From Clostridiales bacterium VE202-21 (GTDB taxonomy: Bacteria; Bacillota; Clostridia; Lachnospirales; Lachnospiraceae): DNA of 64,000 bases. Under the pieces are notes generated by a model. The model saw nothing but the letters and a program-made list of their open reading frames with translations. It was not told where the DNA came from and ran no database searches. The translations under genes and the position numbers were made by a program. The stretch covers positions 124,001-188,000 of the forward strand of contig BAIF02000066.1 in NCBI GenBank assembly GCA_000509105.1, read 5' to 3'. Every line of letters starts with the position of its first letter. The stretch's first letter is position 1. Positions 18,643-26,534 of this stretch are shown here, one piece after another.

Positions 18643-19620
18643 ATGAAAAATGTGAGTACAATTCTATTTTTTATTATTTTTATAATAGTAACGGCTGGAA
18701 TATTTTATTGTATATTTAAAGAAACAAAAGGACGGAGCAGAACAAGGACAAAGCAGGCTTACTTATTTATGCTGCCGGTTATAATTAGCCTGGTCTTAGT
18801 ATTTGGATATCCATTAATCAACAGCTTTATAATGGCTTTTCAAAATTATAAACTAACGGATCCAAATAATATAACTTTCAATGGACTCGATAATTTTGTC
18901 AAACTATTATCAGAAAAAGATACTAAATTAGTGTTTACTAATACTGTAGTATATTTACTGACTTCCATTATCGGACAGTTTATACTGGGGCTCGGTTTAG
19001 CATTGACCCTGCGGAAAAAATTTAGGGGCAGGGGCTTATATCAGGGAATTGTTTTTCTGCCATGGGCTTTTTCCGGGTGTGTTATCGGTTTGATGTTCAG
19101 GTGGTCATTTAATGGAGAATATGGAGTGGTGAATGATCTTCTCTTGAAAATAGGGGCGATAAATGAAAAAATAGCATGGCTGGGAACGCCAGGATGGTCA
19201 TTGGCTGTTGTAATTATAGCAACTATTTGGATTGGATTTCCTTTTTTTGCAATGCTGTTGTTAGCAGCGCTTCAATCGATACCAAATGATGTTTACGAGG
19301 CATCTGCAATAGATGGATGCGGGCTGGTACGTCAGTTTTGGTCTATTACATTACCATATCTTAAACCTACGATCGTTACAACGGTTTCACTGAGAGCAAT
19401 TTGGTCATTAAATTCCTTTGATCTGATCATGATTATCACAGGAGGAGGACCAGCAAATACTTCGAATACGATTACTTCTTATATGTACTCAAGAGCATTT
19501 GCAAAATACGACTTTGGATTTGCTTCTGCACTAGGGGTTGCATTTATGTTAATTATTTCTTTATTGGCAATTTCCGGATTAGCGATATCAAAAAGAAAGA
19601 AGGGAGGAGAGAATTTATGA
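18643..19620 (+). CDS. CUT1 sugar ABC permease (MalF/UgpA type)
   Basis: A 325-residue inner-membrane permease. It begins with an extra N-terminal hydrophobic segment (about residues 6-24) and then the usual six helices; the cytoplasmic EAA loop is EASAIDGCGLVRQFWSITLPYLKP, the site that docks the ATPase. ATG 18643 follows AAGGAGATAA. It overlaps the next permease by 4 bp (ATGA), so the two form a heterodimer. No ATPase gene is present in the operon; such CUT1 systems usually share a genome-wide MsmX/MsmK-type ATPase. The partner binding protein is probably 14928. Confidence 0.88.
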   Translation: MKNVSTILFFIIFIIVTAGIFYCIFKETKGRSRTRTKQAYLFMLPVIISLVLVFGYPLINSFIMAFQNYKLTDPNNITFNGLDNFVKLLSEKDTKLVFTNTVVYLLTSIIGQFILGLGLALTLRKKFRGRGLYQGIVFLPWAFSGCVIGLMFRWSFNGEYGVVNDLLLKIGAINEKIAWLGTPGWSLAVVIIATIWIGFPFFAMLLLAALQSIPNDVYEASAIDGCGLVRQFWSITLPYLKPTIVTTVSLRAIWSLNSFDLIMIITGGGPANTSNTITSYMYSRAFAKYDFGFASALGVAFMLIISLLAISGLAISKRKKGGENL

Positions 19621-20453
19621 GAGGTAAAAAGAAATTTCTGTTTTCGTTTAAGGCAATCGTACTTACTTTTTATTTTCTGATAGTTGTCTTTCCAATATAT
19701 TGGGTTGTAATTACTTCATTTAAACCAAGTGCCGAGATTCTGGACAGAAGTGTTATTACATATTTTCCACATACTTTTACGACGGAGAATTATAGTACAT
19801 TGTTCAGGATGATGGATTATGGAGTTTATATTAAAAACAGCACTATTGTAGCATTGCTGACAGCACTTGTTGTTACAATTCTGTCAATTTTAAGTGGCTA
19901 TGCACTGTCCAGATATAAATTTAAAGGCAAAGGGTTAATTCTGCTTTTTTTCCTTGTTATTCAGGTTATTCCTGGAATCTTGGTACTGATTCCACTGTAT
20001 TCTTTTTTCGCAGAAGCGGGCTTGATTAACACGAAGTTTAGCCTATTAGTTTATTATATATGCGGAAATCTACCCTTTTGCAGTATAACAATGAGAAGCT
20101 TTTTTCAACGGATCCCGGACTCGCTGGAGGAAGCTGCAATGGTAGATGGATGCGGGAAAATCCAGACGATTATAAAAATTGTTTTGCCGATCATGCTCCC
20201 TGGTATTGCATCAGTGTTTGTATTTGGCTTTTTGGGAGGATGGAATGAACTCATTGGAGCAACCATCTTTGTAAGTACAGCGGAGAACTGGACAATACCG
20301 GTTGCGTTAAAAGCCTTAATAGGAAAAAATAATATTGAATGGGGCGTCTTAATGGCAGGCGGTGTAATAGCATTGCTGCCTACAGGAATTCTATTTGCGG
20401 TAATGCAAAAATTTGTTGTGGAAGGCATTACTGCAGGGGCAGTAAAGGAATAG
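19617..20453 (+). CDS. CUT1 sugar ABC permease (MalG/UgpE type)
   Basis: A 278-residue partner permease with six predicted helices, the periplasmic-loop PxxE-type opening (VITSFKPSAEIL) and the EAA loop EEAAMVDGCGKIQTIIKIVLP. The ATGA overlap with the preceding gene and the end AVKE are typical of the family. It completes the importer with 18643 and the lipoprotein at 14928, taking a saccharide across the cytoplasmic membrane. The next gene, a URO-D protein, starts 18 bp downstream, so transport and catabolism are co-transcribed. Confidence 0.88.
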   Translation: MRGKKKFLFSFKAIVLTFYFLIVVFPIYWVVITSFKPSAEILDRSVITYFPHTFTTENYSTLFRMMDYGVYIKNSTIVALLTALVVTILSILSGYALSRYKFKGKGLILLFFLVIQVIPGILVLIPLYSFFAEAGLINTKFSLLVYYICGNLPFCSITMRSFFQRIPDSLEEAAMVDGCGKIQTIIKIVLPIMLPGIASVFVFGFLGGWNELIGATIFVSTAENWTIPVALKALIGKNNIEWGVLMAGGVIALLPTGILFAVMQKFVVEGITAGAVKE

Positions 20454-20471
20454 TAAAAAGGGGTGGCAGCA

Positions 20472-21509
20472 ATGAAGAGCAGAGAAAGAGTACAGAATGC
20501 CATATTACACAAAGAAGCAGACCGTGTACCAAAAGGAGAAGTCTATATTCAACCGGAATTGGCAAATAGGATTTTAGGAAGGACTTATTCTTTGAACTAT
20601 CAGGATTTTGACAGAGATGTTGCGATAAGAAAGAAATTGAATATGGATCTCGTGAATGTGGGAGAATGGCCGGAATGGCAGATAGGAGTTTCGGAAAATG
20701 GACATAAACTTGTTCAAAGTATATATGGGCAAATTTATGAAATAACCGATAAAACAAAACATATAGTTCAAGAGGCAATAGATATAGAAGATGCAGAAAA
20801 TTACAGAAAGCCCGACTGTCAATTCGTAACAGGGCAATTAGTAGAACGGTATGTAAAAGAAACTGAATTTTTTGTGTTTGCCCAGATAGGCGGACCCGTC
20901 TCTATGGTAGATGAAATGTATACGATGGAAGATTACATGGTATACTGCCTGACTAACACGGAGGAAGTGCTAGAGATATCTGAAAAGGTGATTGAATATG
21001 AAATAGAAAAGGCAAAAATATTTATAGATAAGGGAGCCCATGGAATCCTGATAGCAGATGATATAGCTTTTAATACTGGAGTATTTTTGCCGCCGCATAT
21101 CATGGGAAAAATTGTATTCCCTCTGTATAGGAAGATGCTGAAAGAAATTAAGAGTTATAAGGAAATACCAGTATTTCTGCATACGGACGGTAATATCAAT
21201 ACAGTTATGGAGGATATAACTGCGTGCGGATTCGATGGAATACAATCACTTCAGCCATCAGCCGGTATGGATATTGCAGATATAAAAAACAAATATGGCC
21301 ATAAGCTCTGTTTGTGGGGAAATATTGATTTAGATCAGATCATGTGTTTTGGCACACCGCAGGAGGTGGCGGAGTCAGTCAGGAAAACGATACTGGCAGC
21401 CAATAAAAATGGCGGCTTTATTCTGTCTACATGCAATACAATGATCGACAGCATTCCTACTGAAAACGTGTGGGCAATGATAAAAGCCAGTGAAAACATT
21501 TTAAAGTAA
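20472..21509 (+). CDS. URO-D-fold protein with H-x-D site
   Basis: A 345-residue URO-D superfamily protein. It has the acidic loop LIADDIAFNTGVFLPP, a FLHTDGN motif (His237, Asp239) in the place where methyltransferase members have H-x-C, IQSLQPSAGMDIADIK, CLWGNIDLDQIMCFGTPQEV and the closing ILSTCNTMIDSIPTENV, with a Cys where the third metal ligand lies in methyltransferases. ATG 20472 has AAAGGGG at 20457 with nine-base spacing; the GTG at 20463 overlaps that site. Members with HTDG are common in sugar-use operons of gut Bacillota but have no settled function. It lies between the permeases and a dehydrogenase. Confidence 0.75.
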   Translation: MKSRERVQNAILHKEADRVPKGEVYIQPELANRILGRTYSLNYQDFDRDVAIRKKLNMDLVNVGEWPEWQIGVSENGHKLVQSIYGQIYEITDKTKHIVQEAIDIEDAENYRKPDCQFVTGQLVERYVKETEFFVFAQIGGPVSMVDEMYTMEDYMVYCLTNTEEVLEISEKVIEYEIEKAKIFIDKGAHGILIADDIAFNTGVFLPPHIMGKIVFPLYRKMLKEIKSYKEIPVFLHTDGNINTVMEDITACGFDGIQSLQPSAGMDIADIKNKYGHKLCLWGNIDLDQIMCFGTPQEVAESVRKTILAANKNGGFILSTCNTMIDSIPTENVWAMIKASENILK

Positions 21510-21543
21510 TATAAAATATTTTATATTTTAAAAGGTGATACAT

Positions 21544-22482
21544 ATGGAAAAATCGGATATCAAGGACGTTGTTGTTGCGGGTGCAGGGCTTATGGGGGCT
21601 GGGATCAGCCAGATGTTTCCGGGAGTAGGAATTAAGACAACATTATATAGTATTAAAGAAAGCGATTTTGTGTTCGCAAAAGAAGTATTAAAAAATAATC
21701 TGGATTTTTTAGTGGAAAATAGGGTCATAGATGCCAACCAGGCGGAGGCAATACAAAGGTCTATTAAATTTACAACAGATATACAATGTATGAAAGATGC
21801 TGACTTAATTATTGAAGCAATTCCTGAAAATATTAATATAAAAGCCAATTTTTATGAAGAGATATGCAGAAGCGCGAAAGAGGATACCATTATAGCAACG
21901 AATACTTCCGCAATTTCAATAGATCTTTTAAGTAATTATGTGACTAATAAAAAACGTTTCTGCGGAACACATTTTTTGAACCCTCCGCACATTATCCCCT
22001 TGGTGGAGGTAATAAAAGGGCAATCTACGGACGGTAGTGTATGTGAAAGGCTTGTTGATTTTTTCAGACAATTAGGGAAAAAACCTGTTTTAGTAAAACA
22101 TGATATTAAAGGGTTTTTATCAAATCGCCTGCAGTTTGCATTATTAAGAGAAGCTACTTATCTGGTGGAAGAAGGAATCGCATCTCCGGAGGATATAGAC
22201 CGGACAATCAAGTATGGAAATGGGCTGCGCTATGTATGCTCAGGTCCCTTTCAAATTGCAGATTTGGGAGGGCTTACAATTTTTAATAGTGTTGCAAAGT
22301 ACCTGTATCCTGAATTATGTAATAATAACAACATCAATCACTTATTTGAAAAGTGTGTGGAGGACGGCAATATTGGGATAATGAGTGGAAAAGGCATATA
22401 CGAATATGATAAAAAAATGGATCATGCACTCTTGAAAGACAGGGACTCTAAAATCATTCAATTATTGAATTGTATTGAATAA
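21544..22482 (+). CDS. 3-hydroxyacyl-CoA-dehydrogenase-like NAD oxidoreductase
   Basis: A 312-residue dehydrogenase. The NAD-binding Rossmann fold begins VVVAGAGLMGAGISQMF; then IIEAIPENINIKANFYEEI, NTSAISI, the catalytic His region CGTHFLNPPHIIPLVEVI and a C-terminal helical domain with NRLQFALLREA and GPFQIADLGG. The single short form, without a hydratase domain, is like L-gulonate 3-dehydrogenase/lambda-crystallin and 3-hydroxybutyryl-CoA dehydrogenase. In a sugar operon an acid or hydroxyacid oxidation seems likelier than fatty-acid metabolism, but this is inference. ATG 21544 follows AAAGGTG at six bases; the GTG at 21535 overlaps that site. Confidence 0.78.
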   Translation: MEKSDIKDVVVAGAGLMGAGISQMFPGVGIKTTLYSIKESDFVFAKEVLKNNLDFLVENRVIDANQAEAIQRSIKFTTDIQCMKDADLIIEAIPENINIKANFYEEICRSAKEDTIIATNTSAISIDLLSNYVTNKKRFCGTHFLNPPHIIPLVEVIKGQSTDGSVCERLVDFFRQLGKKPVLVKHDIKGFLSNRLQFALLREATYLVEEGIASPEDIDRTIKYGNGLRYVCSGPFQIADLGGLTIFNSVAKYLYPELCNNNNINHLFEKCVEDGNIGIMSGKGIYEYDKKMDHALLKDRDSKIIQLLNCIE

Positions 22483-22520
22483 TGAAAATTACCATATTTT
22501 CTAGAAAAGAGGATTAGAAA

Positions 22521-24548
22521 ATGACGAGCAGAGAATTAGTTAAAGCAGCCATTCATTTTAAAACCCCAGAAAGAATTCCATATAATTTCGACTCTAATAG
22601 AACTCCCCAGGATGGAAAATATTATGGGGAAGATATGATGTGGGTATTTGTGGAGTCCAAGCCTCCGATAGATGGAAAAAACGAATGGGGGGTCATTTAT
22701 AAGAGCGTGGACGAGTCTTTTGGAGAGCCTAAGTATTTTCCATTAAAAGAGTGCGGGAACTCAGACGACTTAAAAGCATATAAATTTCCCAAATTTAATC
22801 AAGATTGGCGATATAAAAGAATGGAAGACCAGATCCGGAATAATGTAAAGGAGAAATATGTATTGGGAATGCTCCCTTGCGGGCTTTTCCAACACTTAAT
22901 TGATTTATTTGGTTTTGAAGATTTCTTGGTAAATACTGCAGTTAATCAAGAAATAATAGAAAAGGCGGTAGACCAGCTTCTGGAGATAAACCTGGAAGTG
23001 ATAGATAAAATGGCGGCGTTGGGAGTTGATGGGATAATAACTATTGATGACACGGCTCTGCAGGATCGGCTAATGATTTCTATAGAAAAATTCAGAGAGA
23101 TTTTTATACCCCGGTTTAAAAAAATGTATCAACATATTCACGATTATGGTATGGATACATTTATCCACAGCTGTGGGTATACCTTAGACCTTATAGAAGA
23201 ATTCATACAGGCAGGCTGTGATGTAATTAATTTGGATCAGCAGGATAACATGGGGATAGAGGAAATTTCCAGACGTTATAAGGGGCGCATATGCTTTTTC
23301 TGCCCATTAGATATACAGAGAACTTTAAGTTTAAACAGAGAAGAACTGTTTCAAAAAGCGGAACAAATGATCCGGTTATTTTCAACACAAAACGGCGGAT
23401 TTATTGCAAAAGCATACCCGCAGCCCCGTAGTATAGGTATAACTGACAAATATTTAAAAGATACTGCCGATGCCTTTAAATACTTAGGGGTAAACAGAAA
23501 GAATGCTATTTACTCGGCATTAGAATTTAAAAATCCAATACAGATACCGAGCGATATATGGACACTGCCATGGGCGGAAGACAGATTTCCTGATCTAGTA
23601 AAGCAACTAAAACAAAAGTATGCGTTGATTACAAATGTAATGGAGTGTGGATATACGGAAAAAACAATAGCCAGTGGTAACCCTTTTACATATGGCGAGT
23701 ATATGGACGAATGGGGATGCATCTTTGAAAATATCCAACCGGGAGTTATTGGAGAGGTGAAAAGGCCGTTAATAGATTTAACGGATGATGAATGGGAAGA
23801 TACATCTAAAATCCATATTCCGGAAGAACTTTTGAGCTTTGATATAGAAACAGTAAATAGATGGTGTAAAGAGAATGAAGATCGATTTATAAGAGCAGAT
23901 TGTGTTGTGCGTCCATTTGAACAGCTTCAGTTCATTAGAGGAACAGAGTTATTATACATGGACTTGATGTTTATGCCGGAAAAAATGTTGTCTTTTGTTA
24001 CCAAAATGCATGATTTTTATTGCAGATTACTTGAAAAATGGTGTCAGACCGATATAGATGCAGTTATGTTAATGGATGATTGGGGATCACAGGAATCACT
24101 GCTTATCAATCCTCAGATATGGCGGAAAGTATTCAAACCAATGTATAAAGACTATGTCCAAATTGCAAAGCGGTATGGAAAAAAAGTTTTGATGCATTCG
24201 GATGGTAATATCTTGCTGATCCTTGAAGACCTAATCGAAATAGGAATCGACTTATTAAACTGTCAGATTTTTTGTATGGGCTTAGAAAATCTGAGGAAAT
24301 ACGCAGGCAGGATATGTTTTTGGGGAGAAATTGACAGACAGCACATCCTGGTTAACGGTACAGCAGAAGAAGTGAGGAAAGCAGTAGAACAGGTATATCT
24401 GTGTTTGTGGAAAAATGGGGGCTGGATTATGCAGCTTGAGTTTGGACCAGGCGCAAATCCGGAAAATGTGCTGGAAGCATATGCAGCATACGATTCTCTA
24501 AATAAAAAGATAATGGAAGGTTCTGGCAGACACAATATTATATCTTGA
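22521..24548 (+). CDS. Tandem double-domain URO-D-fold protein
   Basis: A 675-residue protein made of two consecutive URO-D domains. Domain 1 (about 1-322) has TIDDTALQDRLMISIEKFREI, FIHSCGY (His216, Cys218), INLDQQD and CPLDIQRTLS. Domain 2 (about 328-665) restarts with YSALEFKNPIQIPSD and has LMDDWGSQESLLINPQIW, LMHSDGN (His559, Asp561), CFWGEIDRQHILVNGTAEEV and the closing FGPGANPENVLEAYAAY. So one half carries the H-x-C and the other the H-x-D form seen in its separate neighbours. Typical members have one domain of about 340-390 residues. No frameshift or internal start explains the length. The fusion suggests the two activities act in sequence or as a pair. Substrate unknown. Confidence 0.8.
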   Translation: MTSRELVKAAIHFKTPERIPYNFDSNRTPQDGKYYGEDMMWVFVESKPPIDGKNEWGVIYKSVDESFGEPKYFPLKECGNSDDLKAYKFPKFNQDWRYKRMEDQIRNNVKEKYVLGMLPCGLFQHLIDLFGFEDFLVNTAVNQEIIEKAVDQLLEINLEVIDKMAALGVDGIITIDDTALQDRLMISIEKFREIFIPRFKKMYQHIHDYGMDTFIHSCGYTLDLIEEFIQAGCDVINLDQQDNMGIEEISRRYKGRICFFCPLDIQRTLSLNREELFQKAEQMIRLFSTQNGGFIAKAYPQPRSIGITDKYLKDTADAFKYLGVNRKNAIYSALEFKNPIQIPSDIWTLPWAEDRFPDLVKQLKQKYALITNVMECGYTEKTIASGNPFTYGEYMDEWGCIFENIQPGVIGEVKRPLIDLTDDEWEDTSKIHIPEELLSFDIETVNRWCKENEDRFIRADCVVRPFEQLQFIRGTELLYMDLMFMPEKMLSFVTKMHDFYCRLLEKWCQTDIDAVMLMDDWGSQESLLINPQIWRKVFKPMYKDYVQIAKRYGKKVLMHSDGNILLILEDLIEIGIDLLNCQIFCMGLENLRKYAGRICFWGEIDRQHILVNGTAEEVRKAVEQVYLCLWKNGGWIMQLEFGPGANPENVLEAYAAYDSLNKKIMEGSGRHNIIS

Positions 24549-24597
24549 TCTATGAGTGCGCATTTGTTGAAAATAAGACAATAAGGAGAATTTACAT

Positions 24598-25761
24598 ATG
24601 AGTAAAAGAAGTGATGTGCTCAAAGTTCTGGAAGGTAAGGAACCTGAATTCGTTCCATGGTTTGCAGATCTGGCATATTGGCTAAATTATTTAAGAGATG
24701 AACAGAAGATACCTAAAGAATATTTAGCCATGGGGAGCAATTATACCCGAAATCTAGTCGATGGACTTGCCGGAGGATTGGCAGAAGAAGGCCTGCAGCA
24801 ATTGCATAAGGACTTGGGGGCAGGCTTCTATCTGCAGGGATATTTTCCGTTTCAGGAGATCTATCATAATGCCAGTGTAGAAATTACTAAGAATAAGAAC
24901 GATACAATCACTTATTATAAAACGCCTTATGGAACTTTGCGGGAGGTGTGGAGATATGTAGAGAGTTCCCACAGCTCAGCCCCCGTAGAATATCTGGTAA
25001 AAAGCAGCAAGGATTTGAAAGCCTTACAATATTTGTACCAGGATATTGAGTATGTGCCGGATTATGCTTTATCTGAAATGCGGATGAAGTCTATCGGTGA
25101 AAATGGTATTAATGTATCTTATACGCCCAAATCTCCTATGATGGAACTTGTGGCTTTAAAGGCAGGGATTGAGACGGTTATTACAGAGTTATTGCAAGAA
25201 GAACCGAACGAATTCGATGAATTGATGAAGTGTATGGCGGAGAAGCACACGCAGGCAGCACAGATTGCAATTGATTCACCCGCAGGGTGTATTTTTGTGC
25301 CTGATAATCTGAGCAGTGAATTGGTTGGGGGAAATATTTACGATGAGTACATTAAACCTATCCACGAGGATTGGACGGAACGAATTAGAAAGGCGGGAAA
25401 AAAATCAATGGTGCATTTGGATGGAACACTGATCCCGCTATTGACCAAACTTTCATATGCAGGATTTGATGTCATTGAAGCAGTCACACCTTATCATGTA
25501 GGAGATATTAAGCTGGAGGAATTAAGGAAACATGTAAAGGAGGAAACCATAATATGGGGCGGACTGCCCAGTGGTTTTTTTGCAGATAGCTTTTCAGATA
25601 CTGATTTTGAAGAGTGGGTAAAGAAGGTATTAGACCTGATGAGGAAAGATAACAGATTTGTTTTGGGAGTTGCTGATGAAGTGGTGCCAGGGACAACATT
25701 TGAGCGGATCAGAACAGTAGACAGACTGGTAACAGAGTTTGGGAAATTTGAAAGCAGGTAA
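24598..25761 (+). CDS. URO-D-fold protein with H-x-D-G site, last of the series
   Basis: A 387-residue protein more distant from the others but with the same plan: an N-terminal VLKVLEGKEPEFVPWFADL entry, CIFVPDNLSSELVGGNIYDEYIKP (acidic loop), MVHLDGT (His273, Asp275), FDVIEAVTPYHVGDIKLEELR, IWGGLPSGFFADSFSDTDFEEWV and LGVADEVVPGTTFERI in place of the usual PGTPPEN end. The start has AAGGAGAATTTACAT before it. It precedes the lyxose-isomerase-like gene by 13 bp, so they are co-translated. Family membership is good; the reaction is unknown. Confidence 0.72.
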   Translation: MSKRSDVLKVLEGKEPEFVPWFADLAYWLNYLRDEQKIPKEYLAMGSNYTRNLVDGLAGGLAEEGLQQLHKDLGAGFYLQGYFPFQEIYHNASVEITKNKNDTITYYKTPYGTLREVWRYVESSHSSAPVEYLVKSSKDLKALQYLYQDIEYVPDYALSEMRMKSIGENGINVSYTPKSPMMELVALKAGIETVITELLQEEPNEFDELMKCMAEKHTQAAQIAIDSPAGCIFVPDNLSSELVGGNIYDEYIKPIHEDWTERIRKAGKKSMVHLDGTLIPLLTKLSYAGFDVIEAVTPYHVGDIKLEELRKHVKEETIIWGGLPSGFFADSFSDTDFEEWVKKVLDLMRKDNRFVLGVADEVVPGTTFERIRTVDRLVTEFGKFESR

Positions 25762-25774
25762 GGAAAAAACGTAA

Positions 25775-26455
25775 ATGAAGAGATCAGAGATTAATAAAAT
25801 AATAAAAAATATGGAGAGGTTGATCAAAAAGGAAGGATATAAACTTCCCCCTTTTTGCAATTGGTCTGTTAGTGAATGGAATGCAAAGGGGAAAGAATAT
25901 CAGGAAATTAAGGATAATATGCTGGGATGGGATATTACTGATTTTGGTTTAAATAATTTTAAGGAAACTGGTTTTGCGCTCATTACACTGAGAAATGGGA
26001 ACCAGAAAGACGAGAAGTATACGAAACCATATGCTGAGAAGCTGCTGATGTTAGAAGACGGTCAGAAAGCACCCATGCATTTTCACTGGAATAAAATGGA
26101 GCATATCATCAATCGGGGCGGGGGAAATGTTTTTATTATCGTTTATAATTCTACACCAGAAGAGGTTGGAACGGATGATGTCCGTGTCTTGAGTGACGGA
26201 AGAGAATATTATGTACCCGCAGGAACGAGAATCAAATTGACTCCAGGCATGAGTATTACTATATATCAAGGTTTGTATCATGCATTTGAGGCCGAAAAAG
26301 GAACAGGTGCAGTTTTATTGGGCGAAGTCTCTATGTGTAATGATGATACATCTGACAACCGATTTTATGAGCCGATTGGTCGATTTCCAGACATTGAAGA
26401 AGATGAAGAACCATATAGATTATTGTGCAATGAGTATCCGGAAGCACTTGGATAA
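25775..26455 (+). CDS. D-lyxose ketol-isomerase-like cupin
   Basis: A 226-residue cupin of the D-lyxose isomerase family, which interconverts D-lyxose with D-xylulose and D-mannose with D-fructose using a divalent metal. The metal ligands are visible: MHFHWNKMEHIINRGGG (His, His, Glu) and the later GLYHAFEAEKG (His). An N-terminal helix (SEINKIIKNMERLIKKEGYKLPPF) and the GWDITDFG segment are also typical. In this operon it fits conversion of mannose released by the GH38 enzyme just downstream, although the true substrate could be a rarer sugar. Start ATG 25775 lies 13 bp after the previous stop. Confidence 0.82.
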   Translation: MKRSEINKIIKNMERLIKKEGYKLPPFCNWSVSEWNAKGKEYQEIKDNMLGWDITDFGLNNFKETGFALITLRNGNQKDEKYTKPYAEKLLMLEDGQKAPMHFHWNKMEHIINRGGGNVFIIVYNSTPEEVGTDDVRVLSDGREYYVPAGTRIKLTPGMSITIYQGLYHAFEAEKGTGAVLLGEVSMCNDDTSDNRFYEPIGRFPDIEEDEEPYRLLCNEYPEALG

Positions 26456-26534
26456 AGTCCTTTACAAGTCGACATCTGACAATAACCAAGTATAAAAAAT
26501 GAAATGATAAGAAAAAGATAAGGCAGGTGGATTT

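Noticed and set aside
16392-25761. Haem biosynthesis (HemE) reading of the URO-D genes
   Set aside because: No other tetrapyrrole genes are present, there are five such proteins, and they lie with sugar import genes and have methyltransferase-branch or HTDG-type motifs.
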